Source of the DNA: Aradus depressus
Taxonomy: Eukaryota; Arthropoda; Insecta; Hemiptera; Aradidae
DNA length: 64,000 nt
Assembly (NCBI GenBank): GCA_963662175.1
Contig: OY759223.1
Coordinates: 18,081,460-18,145,459, forward strand
Reading direction: 5' to 3'
The position numbers were made by a program, and so were the translations under genes. A model generated the notes under the pieces. That model worked only from the letters and a program-made list of their open reading frames with translations. It ran no database searches and was not told the DNA's origin. Positions within the stretch are counted from its first letter, which is position 1. Each line of letters begins with the position of its first letter. This document shows positions 24,201 through 37,906 of the stretch, piece by piece.

Positions 24201-27200
24201 TGGAACCTCGATAAGTCGAAAACCTCCAAAACTCGAAAAAAAGTTTTGTTCCTTTCCCTTCAAGCCCCAAAACCTCCATTACTCGAAATCTCAACCCTCT
24301 ATTAGTCGAAATAATCAGTGAGTCCTTACAAGCCATTTTGGTACATATTTTCACTCTATAACTCGAAAAAATAAATTGGACCTATGTATCTCGAACATAG
24401 CAATGTTTTATTTTACAACCTTTACAACTCGATTATTTGAAACTTATTACCTCTATAGCTCGAAGAAAAATAAGTTACCGACTTTAAGAATTTGCCGACA
24501 ATGTACACCATTGTTTCTTTGAAAACAATTTAGGAGTATACAATAAATAGGATTACCAATTATCTAAAGCAAAAAAAAAAAAATTACTGATTTTTTTAAA
24601 TACCTACATATACTACGTATTTTTTATTTTAAGGATGTTTTGAAATAATGTTGATTTATAATAAATATAAATATGTTTGTTACCTCTGTAACTTGAATTT
24701 TTATTTATTTCACCTCTCTAACTCAAAATTAGTTAGAATGAATCTTAACCTCTACAAGTCGAATCAAAATCCACCTGTCGAAATCCTCCATAAGTCGAAA
24801 ACTCTGTAACTCGAATTGTTTGGCGTCTCCCTTGATGTCCGACTTATAGAGATTCGACTGTATTATTATTTTATTTATTTATTATGCTTAACAAATTGTA
24901 AATTGTAGGTTATTATATTATATGAACACTACTGAAGAGGATGTACAGATCTAATGGTGAAGGTGATAAGGTCAAATAACTGAAGAAGCAGTACAAGAGA
25001 CCAGAGTACCTGGTGGCCTTCGTGAAGCTAGGGACTCTGCAATGGTTGCGACATCTGCACTCTCGGAGAAGAAATTAGAAGGAAAGTCAGAAGGACAGGA
25101 GAAGAAGAGGGACATCCGCCTGCCTGGAGGACAACCTCAGTAGGATGTAGAGATGGGTTGTGGTCAGGGCCGGATGTACCTAATGGCGAGGAGCCGGGTA
25201 GGAGGAGCGCCAAAATCCATCATTGGAAAACATTTTTATTTCAATTTTTATTTTTGATGTGTAAATATCTTAGCTCTCGGTATGGGTTATGTTAGAGCGT
25301 AAGTCTAGTTGATGTGCATGTGTAAGTGGGTGTGTGTCGGACAGTTGCGCGCGCGTGTAATATATTTCGACAGCATTTGACTTTTTATGTTGTACTTTTA
25401 ATGTTGTGACCATCGAAGAATGTTAGGTTAGGTTAACTATGAGGTCAAATCGCCTACTACCAGAGCGCTCTTTCGTCACTCTGGTGGACATGAGCCCGAC
25501 TCTACTGTGGAAGTCCTAAATTTTGCCTATCCTACATTTTTATTCACCTAGGGTAGGGGTCTTTAACGAGTACCTGACATCGTACAGGCTCGGGACCATC
25601 GCTTAAGGTCCCATCCGAAGGACGGCGTGCTTAAATTTATTTTACCTCCTAGATAAAATAAACTAACTACTCGGTCGGGTTTCGAACCCACGATTTTGAG
25701 CTCAGGCAAGACAAGCACGCATACCATTGAGCTACAAACACGCTACATCGAAGAAAGTGTAATATATTTCGACTATTATCATATATATTTTGTCACATAT
25801 GAATGAATGTAAAGGTAAATATATAATAAAACCAATAACAATAAAACATGGGGGCCATGGTGGCCGTGCAGGCTAGAGCGTTGGGCTTTGGTCGCATGGT
25901 CTAACCATGGTTTGCGGGTGCGAATCCCGTCCGGGAGTGAGTTTTATTTCTTAGAAAGAACTCCCTCCCGGGGCCATGGATGTCGTAAATAACTAGATAA
26001 CACATTGACATGGCTAATAAGCACTGTAAATAACACGAAATACAAAAAAAAAAAAAATAAAAAATCTCTAAAAAACATGATTAGCTATAGCATTGTATTT
26101 TTACAACATTATTTATCATATTTACCGTTGTATATTGATCATATTTAGCTAAAATAAGAATATTACGAACTATAAAATGATAGTAAGAAACTTTTAGGTT
26201 AAGATGCTTCGATAGCTTTTTGTCACAATAAATAAAATTTGTGGTAAAAGAAAATAATATAGCAGTGCAAATCTAAGAAAAAATATAATTATTTAAGCTA
26301 TCACAAACCTATAATTTCATGTATAAAAGAAATTGATGAACAATAAATTTGAAAGTTTAATTCCTCATACTATTTTTCTTATTGTAACACTATAACAATT
26401 TTAATCAAAATCAATGAACGACGGCAAGTTTTTGAAACTGAAGTATATACACATCAATTCTCGTGAGTATCGCGTCACTCACACATTTGCTTTTTTTTTT
26501 TTCAGACAAGACATTTTTACTAGAAAACTATTAATATTTTCTTGTTTTTCCATAAAGAGTGAAATAGCACAATCGTTGTCTTACACTGATTTGATTAAAA
26601 ATTTTGCCAGTGCAAAAGTCAGAAGATTTGCTCTTGTTGTTTTGATACCCGATGTCTGATTTAAGATAATACTTATCTTACAATAGCTAATTGTAAATTA
26701 TTTACAATTAGCAAAGATAAAACTTATGTATGTATCACTTGTTTTGTTATATCCGAATCTATGAATGTAATTCATTTTTTATGCTGTAGTTGGTACCACT
26801 ATTCAGGTATTATAATTTGAAGAGATGAAATCTATCTATCTGAATATGTTATATTTCTTCATTACTTACCTACTTGAACTACTTGACGTACCAAAAATCT
26901 GTTTGCACAGTTCTTCCTTGTTTCTTTAGTACTTTAATAAAATGTAATGAAACTTAAGGGTCAAAAGAGAACCCCGCCCTTCGAAGGGCTGTTTGGCCGT
27001 CTTTTCGAGGACGCCATACTATAGCTCTCGGCGAATGCTACAACTTTAGACCTATGCAAAATTTTGATATTTCTAATCGTTTATCAGTTATTTCACTTGT
27101 AGCCGCTTATCTGGGCCACCCTGTATAATAAAAAAATAATATATTTTTTTTTCAATTGCTACTACTTGGTGGTCTAGTTTATATTTAAGGGTGAAAGGAG

Positions 27201-30200
27201 GGCGCTAAATTCAGATCTCACTCTACCCTTGAAATAGACTCGGGTCGGCACTGGTTATAGCCGTTTCCAGTCAGTAATATAATTTTAAATAATAAATGAG
27301 CTATAAAATGAAGTGATATTTTTTAAATTACTATGGATTTTCTAATTGTGATTATAGTGCGACCATCATAAATATTTCCAAAAAATTAATTGTAACTAAT
27401 GAATTTTTCAGTGAAAACACATTGGATTCACACAGAGTTATGCCCACATGTAGATCAATTTGAGGAAAACAGGTCAAGGTCAACTTAAAATATTTCAGAA
27501 TAAATAATTTTGAAGTAAAATAAAACAAGGAAATAAAAATAAGTCTATATCTATAAATATAATATATAATATTTTTATTTGAAATTCTAAATAAGGGACA
27601 TCAAAAAACCTATAATTCTGTTTATAAAAATAAACCAAATCATTTTTCAAAACGAAAATAGGATCATTTCTATAGATTTGAAAAAGGGGATAAATTTCTC
27701 AATATTCCATTTAGCCTTAACCTGTTTAAAATTGCTAACCTGCTAAAAGGTTTTGATTTAAAAAAAATGATTACAATAATTTTAATTACCACATTTCTTG
27801 TAGAAATTATTTTCAAGCTGGTCTTATATGAAATTTTGATTTATACAGTAGTTTCCGAAAATTTGTGATTAATTTACTTGGATTTTTCATAGATAAAATA
27901 TAATTAGAGATACCATGAAATTTTCTAAATTTGCAAGTTTCAATAATCCAAAGATGTTTTTATTCGGTTGATCGCATAAATGAATATAATTGAGAACAAA
28001 ATATTGGGTTTATTTTCTGCTTACCTAAATTATAATGAAATAAAAAAAAAAACTTTAGTTAAAAAATCAATAACAAAAAAAATTACCTATATTATTTTTA
28101 AAAATGTACACTTACTTTTTATCTTCGTGGCCACTCTTCTATGGGCCTATGAAATAGAAGTATAAAAAAACAGTATTTTTTTTTTGTACACTTATTTTGG
28201 AGATCTCTTTCCTCTATATCACGGCATGACGTATAAGCCACAGCCGGTAGCTCAGTGATATGCGTGCTTGTCTTCTGAGCTCAAGATCGTCGGTTCGAAA
28301 CCCGGCCGAGGCCCTTAGTTTATTTTATCTGGGAGGTAAAATAAACTTAAGCAGCGTCTTTCGGATGGGACGTTAAGCGATTGTCCCGAGCCTGTACGAT
28401 GTCAGGTACTCGTTAAAGACCCCTAAAATAAACTAAGGGCCTCGGTCGGGTACGAACCCACGACCTTGAGCTCAGAGGTCAAGCACGCATACCACTGAGC
28501 TACCAGTGCCCTCGCATATCAATACCATCATAAATGCTGGTTGTTGCACCCTAGCAACAGTTGTATCTTTAGGTTTTATGACTCATGCCCGGGCTTTAAC
28601 TACGAGTCATATCGCCTTCTACCAGAGCGCTCTTTCCTCACTCTGGTGGACATGAGCCCGACTCTTCTGTGGGAGTCCTAAATTTTGCCTACCCTAAATT
28701 TTTATTCACCTAGGGTAGGGGTCTTTAACGAGTACCTGACATTGTACAGGCTCGGGACCATCGCTTAGCGTCCCATCCGAAGGACGGCGTGCTTAAGTTT
28801 ATTTTACCTCCCAGATAAAATAAACTAAGGGCCTCGGTCGGGTTACGAACCCACGTTGTATCTTTATAAATAAAAGACAAAAAAAGAAAATATATATACA
28901 TTGAACATCTGACTGGTTGAGTTTATAAGGAAACAGTGTTGCCACTTCCTTGAATAATATTGTTCTCATACAAATTCCAAATTTTCGCCGCCTCTTTAAT
29001 TTTCAAAAATTATTTTAACAATATTTTTACATTTACAATATGTATACTTTTTGTAGATTACAAGGTACTCCGAACGAAGCCGAGTAACCTGCCAGTATTA
29101 TATAACATTTAATTAATTATATTACAGATCGCCAATTTGTAAAACATTTCCTACACATAGTTGTGTCTGTGTTGACCCCATTGGTCAAAATGAGATTATC
29201 TTGGAGTGATATGACCTTAATTTGCATCTCATGTTGCACACAAAACATGGCTTCATACTTGACAGATTGCCACAGTCCATTTAAATGGAGATGGCAGTGT
29301 TCAGCCATTCTATTGTGATATGGTATGTTGAAATGTCGAAGGTACATCCACTTTCGCAACCCAATTGAATATTAACCAACCCAACATAATACTAATTTAA
29401 CTATAATTCCCTTCTAATTTCATAATTTACAAATAATTTATTCAACAAAATTACTTTTACTTTGTTATACATTTTGGAGAAGTTAAAAAATAAATGACAA
29501 ATTTAAATTTTACAGTTTTTCTCAACAATAAAGGGTGCATTTTTTTTTTTTTTTTTTTTTTTTATTATTTTTTTTTTTACTGTAGTGTAATTTATGAAAT
29601 TGTGGACTGGACCGAAACGAAAATGTTGCCTGAGAATCATGCGAAATTCGACAGGTTATGTCCTCATTAGGTTTTGACTTTAAATATGAAATTTCGTATC
29701 GATACATTCATTCTAGAGAGAATGATTCATTCAATGAATCATTCGAGAGTGCCTGTAGCTCAGTGGTATGCATGCTTGCTTACTGAGCTCTAGTTCGCGG
29801 GTTCGAAATATGGCCGAGGTTCTTAATTAATTTTATTTGGGAATTTATTGTCTTAGTGTCATATCTCCACCCAACCCCGATCGCCTGCGGAAAGAAAAAT
29901 GTTATTTTCTACTTTTCAGTTACTATAATTGAATATATCATATATATAAGGCTGAAAATGTCTGTGCGTTGTACCGCTATAACTCACGAACGGCTTGATG
30001 GATTTGATTAATTTTTTTTTTAATTTGTTCGTCATCGTCTGTGGAAGGTTATAGACGTATTAGTACCTCAATATCTGGTCCATCCCAGCCTCCACCCACG
30101 CAATCTTTGTAACTCAAAAACCACTGCAATGATTAATGAGGAATCTTTTTGAATAGATAAGTTTCATCTACCGGAAGGTTGTCAATTTTTAATCAACCCC

Positions 30201-31804
30201 TGGTCCATCCCAGCATCCACTCACGCAATATTTGTAACTCGAAAACCATTGCAACGATTAATGAGAAATCTTTTTGAATAAATTAGTTTTAGCTCCAAAG
30301 CTAGCGTTACTACAGTTGAAGGACTATAAGCCTTATTCCGTATGAATAATTGAACATTATAACATCATGAATGTACTGTCGAGGAACTGAATAGCCTTAT
30401 AGGAGATATTGGGAGAAAAGTCAAAGTTCCCCGGGCAACGCCGGGTATTACTGCTAGTAATAATATAAAGTACAGATCCCAAAACGTTCAGCCATAGTCT
30501 TCTGTTTTTCTCCATTGGCAACAGCTTCAATGATTTCCTTTTTATGGGCGACAGACAGGCACTTGTACTTCTTAGAACTCATGTTGCAAACTGATTTAAG
30601 AAGAGAATTGCCGACATTCAGCCGTCAAAAGAGATCAAAGACTGGCTCGACGAGAAAAAATCTACGAATTATCAAGGGGACCGAAATTCATGGGTTTTAT
30701 ACGAATTATCGCGATTTTTTCAACGGATCGGGCATTTCATACGAATTATCGCGAGATACGAATTATCGAGATTCCACTGTATATATATTTTTGTAACACT
30801 TATTTTTTTTATATTATTTTCATTTTTTTACTTTTTTAATTAAGTTATTTATCTACATTTTAAAATTATCACTGTTTTTTTTAAACAGGTGTTGATTAAT
30901 ATCTAGTTAGTTATTATGGTTAGGTTAGGTTTTATGACTCATACCCGGGCTTTAACTACGAGGTCATATCGCCTACTACCAGAGCGCTCTTTCGTCACTC
31001 TGGTGGACATGAGCCCGACTCTACTATGGGAGTCCTAAATTTTGCCTACCCTAAATTTTTATTCATCTAGGGTAGGGGTCTTTAACGAGTGCCTGACATC
31101 GTACAGGCTCGGGACCATCGCTTAACGTCCCATCCGAAGGACGGCGTGCTTAAGTTTATTTTACCTCCCAGATAAAATAAACTAAGGGCCTCGGTCGGGC
31201 TACGAACCCACGACCTTGAGCTCAGAAGACAAGCACGCATACCACTGAGCTGCCGGCGCCCTCGTTAGTTATTATGACTCCATAGGTTTAGTATAGGTCA
31301 TATCTACATTTTTTTTTGTAGTTAAGGGAAAGCAATCCTTGAAACGCTGTAACTCTGTACACGTTGCCCCTGCTTCAAAGACAAAAATTGTTAGTCAGCA
31401 ATTTCATAAGGAAAATTTTTTATATTGGAGTGAGGCATATGTACCAAGTTTCGGCTTTCTAAATTATTAAAAAAGCTTAAATGGTTCATTATAAAATGCT
31501 TTATTATTATTAAATAATAAAACTTTTAACATAAATTTTATTTAAAAGATTCTGACCTTTTGATAAATAAGGCTTCAGGTGATCAAAGGCTTGTCTGATG
31601 CATGTGTTGAGGTTAGGATCTTTCCTGTAGCAAGGTTTGATGAAGGCAGCTGTAAAAAAATAATAAAATTATTGAACTTGATGTAATAACTAAGAAATAA
31701 TAATGTTATTATGTATAAATAATAGTAGGGGAATTATATAAAAATGATAGAAATGTTATTATATAAAAAATGTTATTACATATATATGTATTAAATGTTA
31801 TTAC

Positions 31805-31843
<39 letters not shown>

Positions 31844-34800
31844 AATGTTAGTACCTAATATTATTATATATAAATGATAGTAATGTTATTATATATATAT
31901 ATTTGAATATAAATGCTGATAATAAGTTTATTAATTTATTTATCGGGAGTCATGGTGGCCGTGCGGGCTAGAGCGTAGGGCTTTGGTCGCATGGTCTCAC
32001 CATGGATTGCGGGTTCGAATCCCGTCCGGGAATGAGTTTTATTTCGTAGATAGAACTCCCTCCCAGGGCCATGGATGTCGTAAATAATTATATAACACAG
32101 TGACATGGCTAATATGCATCGAACATAAAGCCAAAAAAAAAAAAAAAAAATTATTCATCGAATAATCAGGGAAATTCTTAATGAAAAAAGCTTTTTATCA
32201 AATGAATTATATTGTTTTCTTTAATATGACCTATGGTATAGAAAAATAATAGATGTATGGTAATAGAGATTTTAAAACAGTGTAGCCAATTTATATTTTA
32301 ATAAAATGCGAGAAAGATGGTTGGAAACACATATATGGTCATTGATGTGTAAACCTAGTTCGCATTCCCCCCTCACATTTTGGATTGTAGTAATCTCATG
32401 AAACTATGACGAAGAAGCGAACACATGTGCATCATGCGCAGCAAAGGCATTGCGCACTAAGTTGTGGAGGGGATAGGTGAGATTCTCCGTTGAGTGATAT
32501 TGACTGATTCTAGCTCTGAAGGCGTCTTTATTTCGTTGTCGGGTTACATTACTGATGCCAAATGATGTCACAAGAGATTATAAGCTAATCTACCCATTGG
32601 AAGTAGACCATGCACCTGATTTTCCAGACATTCAAGGTCAAGTTCAAAAAGGTCAAGGTCAAAAAGATTAAAGAGAAAACATTGAAAGTAGGAATAAATA
32701 ATAATAACAATGAGTTCTGCTCAAGATTATAAATATGGTTTTTTTTTAGTCATTCATCTCTTCATAGATACAGAGTAACGTTGTTCAATAGCAGTGCTTA
32801 TTATTTTTTTTTTTACAAGAATCATAGACAAATAAATTTTAGTTTTGAGAAAACAGACGTTATAAGGGTTTAATTATACTTTCTTGGATCTAGGTATCCG
32901 TACAACGCATGAATGGGACGGATGGACAGTGAGGGTTTAGTGTACCAAGACAGGTACCAGTTAAGATGTGCACTTTCTCTTGATTACGTCGGGATATGAT
33001 GCAACGGAGGACCTCTGGTAGCTGAGAGGTACATCTTCTTGGGAACTTGGGGGGCTCATTCATAAACACTTCTTCAGCCAAACCATCTCTTTTGTATTCC
33101 GTCGTTGAGGCATAGCTAAGTTTAGTGCCTAGTCCACACTAGGGATGAGGTTTAATGGCTTATAACTCTGCATCGATTTTTCCCTGCCATCATATAGGCA
33201 TAATATTATAATATACATATATATACAAGTCAACTATTGAATATTAATGTGGGGAGAGAAAAATTAATTAATAATTCATTGTGGTCTGATTAACCCTCCG
33301 AGTACTAGGTGGAACATCTGTACATATAGTACTAGGTGAGGTCCGTGGAGACCCCAACACGGTATTCATAATCTAACTGCTGTGGGAGGGACGAAATAAC
33401 CTGAAACATTGTGAAAAGATCATTTATATATTCTAAGTTGAAGAACGCGGACATATTGTGGAAACTTGTAATAAATAAATAAAACAAACTTATTTTTTGA
33501 AATATTGTCTATTCCACTAAAGATATATATATACATATATAACTACCGGTTTCGGCTTTATACCATCGTCAGGTCTAGTTATGAACTGTTCATAACTAGA
33601 ACTGACGATGGTATAAAGCCGAAACCGGTAGTTATATATGTATATATATCTTTAGTGGAATAGACAATATTTCAAAAAATAAGTTTGTTTTATTTATTTA
33701 TATATTCGACAATAGTTATAACCCTTTATTCTGATACAATTACATTGTGTGGTGGTACATTTACATTTAACTTCTAAGGAACATGAAATATTGAGAATAA
33801 CAGATGAACATTTTCACTTTTCACTTTTACTTAGGCATAATTTGCCTAAGTTTTTCCATAGAATGATAACTAATGTTACAAATAAAACTGCACCACGTTG
33901 CATCACATAAAAATATACGTTTATAATATATAGGTATTCTGTAAATGACCATTCTCACTCCTCCGACCCTGAATTATCGCTCTCTTCAAAACATTGTAAA
34001 CATGAACGAATAATTTTTTCATGGTCTTTGCATATCGGGTTGTGGCACTTGAAACACGAGTAATTGGTTTTTCTGTCCTTTTCTAATTTCTTCCAAAGTG
34101 GTGAATCATGGGGATCTAGCCTTCTGCACATAAATTGTGAACAAGTTTGTTGAGGAAACATGCAATTGAATAATTGTGTTTAAATTTTTGATTTAAAACA
34201 AAATGGATTTGGAAAATGAAATGCATGCAAAAATATTTTTTCATTATAAAATAGTGTACCAGGTGGGGTTTGATCAGACCCCACAGCCATAACATACTAG
34301 GTGGGGTACGCTGGGACCCCGACTACAACTCTCTAAGAAGTTGTGGAAATAAAAAGTGTTACATACCCCTGACAAACTTGTGTGCTCGTCCACGTGTAGA
34401 GCGATATTAAGAAGGTAGCTACTCAAAGCCACAGAGAATTCTGAAAACATGGCTAATGCACAGAAACAAACAAAGGGTAGAGTCTGCCTGGACCCCACCT
34501 AGTACACGGAAGGTTAACCGATTTTTTTCATTATTCCGAACGAAAAAGAATTTGTTAAGTATGAACTATTTATATATTGTTCTTGATGATTAGTAGAGTC
34601 GACAGAATCTTTTCAATGTTGAAGGAAATCGAGGTTCTGTCGTGTAAAAGAAAAATTCAAAATTTGGCCAACGTTTCGAAAACTATTTATTTTCTTCTTC
34701 AGGGCCTTATAATGACTTGAGTTCTTGGATGGAGTTCTTCCGGATGTGTGTCGTGACGGTGTTGTGAGTTTGTGTGAGTGATAAATAGGGCCCCTTGGCT

Positions 34801-37800
34801 CTGGAGGCCTGATGAATAGCGTGGATTGAATATTAAATGTTACTGGTAAATCATCATTATTGTACTTCCCCAGCTCACGTTGGTCCAGAACACAAACTCC
34901 CAATAGTGTGAATAAATCGAGATGAAATTCCATGTGTATCCAAAACACCTTAAGAATGACACCTATGAATAATCTAATACAGTCACTATCGATAATTTGA
35001 ATCTCTCGATAATTTGAAGTTTTGTCCATATCCCTTGAAAAACACACGATAAATTGAAAAAAACTAGTGTACATTTAGTCCCCTCGGTAATTTGAGGTTG
35101 TAGCAATGGCATCTTACTCGCCAACACTCTATGATTTGAAGTCAGGGCTCCCCAACTCTCTATAATTTGAAGTCCCCACTTCTGATGTGAGTCATTTCAT
35201 CATGCACAGACCTGTCCTTTGTTTAAATACCCTGGACTAGATTAATTGAGTTTGCAGTTTCCTTTCTTTAGTTAAATTTAAATAGCGTTTTTCTAATTTT
35301 TATTTTAACATCACAATAAGCTCCAGAAAGAATAAAAGTCTTTCAATTGGTGAGGAACTGCTTGTAGAAACTGTGGAAAATGGAATATTGAAAAAAGATG
35401 TTGCAAAGCAATTCAATATTTTACCATCTACATTGTCCATGATTTTAAAAAATAAGGATAAAATCACCAGAAGTGTCTCATGAGTCGCTTACTCAAAAGA
35501 AAATTACGGAGTTCTTTTCAAAATGAACATTTTGATTTGGCTATAATATTTCCATTTTTTTGTACCATATATGAGGAGTTTGGAGCCAGGGCGGACCAAC
35601 CCACAATTTTTTGGAAAATGAGTTATTAACATCCTGATGTTGGCATAGGTTCCCTTTTTCAAAACCAGTGTGGATCACTTAGTTTCTTCACTTCAGTGAT
35701 AGATAGCAGCACTTTAAGTTTAGTTCACAAGTATTTTGTGCATATATTTTCAAAGTCACAATGGATCATACGGCCTTCAAAAACTTTATAGAACACAAAA
35801 AGGGATCACTCATTCAATACTATTCTAAAATTTCAAATATAAATAAATATTTGGGGCCCATTTATGGAGATAAACAAAATGTACTCAATTTTCAAATGCC
35901 ATTTTCTACCTGTTCAGTTTCAACCAGTTGGTCCGCTCTGGCTCCAAACTCCTCATATATGGTACCGATTGTACCATATTTGTACATAATTATGTATATA
36001 CATATGTATATTATTTTGTAAATTTTTAAATAAATATCACTTATGTAGGAACGTACCTACATACTTTTAATCACACTCCTGTTTATTCAATTTTTTCCTA
36101 ACTCCGTCTTGGTTATTTGAACTCTTATTATTTTGAACTCTCGGTAATTTGAACTTTTCCTCTGGTCCCTTGAGTTTCAAATTATCGAGAGTCAACTGTA
36201 TTTGTTTAATTTTTGGATTAGAGCAGTGTCGCAAGGAGATACCTCAAAATAGAAATGACCGGATATGATAAGCATCAATTTGTAGACTGCAATGGTTCAG
36301 TAAGACAACAAGGCCGTGTTATATATCTAGGAGCAAGGTTATTTTTGGTGCAAGGCCGACGCCAAATTTCATCAATTCATAATTTGATAGCTTTATCATA
36401 ATCATAATCAGACAACCCTATTTTTAGTGAATAAACCTCGGTAAGCAAAATTTAGAACTCCCATGGTAGAGTAGGGCTCATGTCTACCAGAGCGTCGAAA
36501 GAGCACACTAGTAGTAGGCGATATGACCTCGTAGTTAATGTCCAGGCATGAGTCATAATAACTAACTATACTTCTACACTGGTAGTAGGCGATATGACCT
36601 CGTAGTTAATGTCCAGGCATGAGTCATAATAACTAACTATACTTCTACACTGGTAGTAGGCGATATGACCTCGTAGTTAATGTTCAGGCATGAGTCATAA
36701 TAACTAACTATACTTCTACACTGGTAGTAGGCGATATGACCTCGTAGTTAATGTCCAGGCATGAGTCATAATAACTAACTATACTTCTACACTGGTAGTA
36801 GGCGATATGACCTCGTAGTTAATGTCCAGGCATGAGTCATAATAACTAACTATACTTCTACACTGGTAGTAGGCGATATGACCTCGTAGTTAATGTCCAG
36901 GCATGAGTCATAATAACTAACTATACTTCTACACTGGTAGTAGGCGATATGACCTCGTAGTTAATGTCCAGGCATGAGTCATAATAACTAACTATACTTC
37001 TATTGAGGGATCAGTGAACTGAAGCAATTGTAGAAGAAAGTATAGCAAAAACTAATGAATAACAAGTGAATAATCAGGTAATACTAAGAGAAAAAAACAG
37101 GAAGACACGAATTTTAGGTAGAAAGAGTAACAAGGAGAAATATGAATAAATAATGACACATTAGTTAACAAAAATGAAAAAATCTAAGGTAAAAATACTG
37201 GCATTCAAATTGTGAGTGCTTACTGCATATAGAAATGTGAAACAATGAGAGTATTTGAATAAGATGCATTATTTTTAGAGGTCATTTCTTAAGGAATTTC
37301 TGTGTTCCCTTGGAGAAGATCTTATTGAAAGAGGAGAGGTCCTTGACCTGAAGGAATGATGCTTGGAATGGTAAAAGGTGTCGGTGAATCATAAGTTCGT
37401 ATTCATAAGTATGTTAGTTGATATCCGAGTTTTACAGTTAAAAAATATCAGATTCAGTGGATGTCTTAGACTGGGATAATGTCTATGTGTATGTCTGTGT
37501 GTATGTCTATGTGTATGTCTATGTGTATGTCAGTTGACTTACATATGGGCTGAATCCCCATACTAAATTTTGTGTCGATACATTCATCACATCGGCAGTT
37601 ATTATAGTTTTTATCCCCACCTCTCTTTTGATTGATTCCGCTGAAAATACATATTTGTCATACTTATAGAATTTTGAATTTAAACATGAAGAAGAAGAAG
37701 AATTTATTATAACAGTCGCATTTACAGAGGTACAATTATACAGTAAGCTTCCTTAACCCATTACCCTCAGTGGTGGATAAATCAATAGGCAAACCTAGGC

Positions 37801-37871
37801 AGGTGCCTAGGGCCCCCGATGATAAAGGGGCCCCCGATGCTGAAGGCCCAAATGTTTGAAAAAAAAAAAAA

Positions 37872-37906
<35 letters not shown>

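Larger units (their letters stand above)
33294..34513 (-). mobile_element. piggyBac-type element, internally deleted
   Basis: CCCTCCGAGTACTAGGTGG at the left and its inverse CCACCTAGTACACGGAAGG at the right are each bounded by TTAA, the piggyBac target. Subterminal TACTAGGTGGGGT repeats occur at 34256 and 34296. Only the transposase tail remains, and a 230-bp palindrome is inserted at 33471-33700. Confidence 0.88.
34980..36198 (+). mobile_element. Tigger/pogo element carrying a nested MITE
   Basis: CAGTCACTATCGATAATTTG at the left and CAAATTATCGAGAGTCAACTG at the right are inverted and flanked by TA. Many CTCGATAATTTGAA subterminal repeats. 1,219 bp including the insertion 35562-35965. Confidence 0.9.

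Noticed and set aside
34274..34498. 74-codon minus-strand ORF
   Set aside because: It overlaps the piggyBac terminus and subterminal repeats and has no family motif.
36517..37003. CRISPR-like or promoter array
   Set aside because: Contiguous 71-bp units derived from a SINE, with no spacers.
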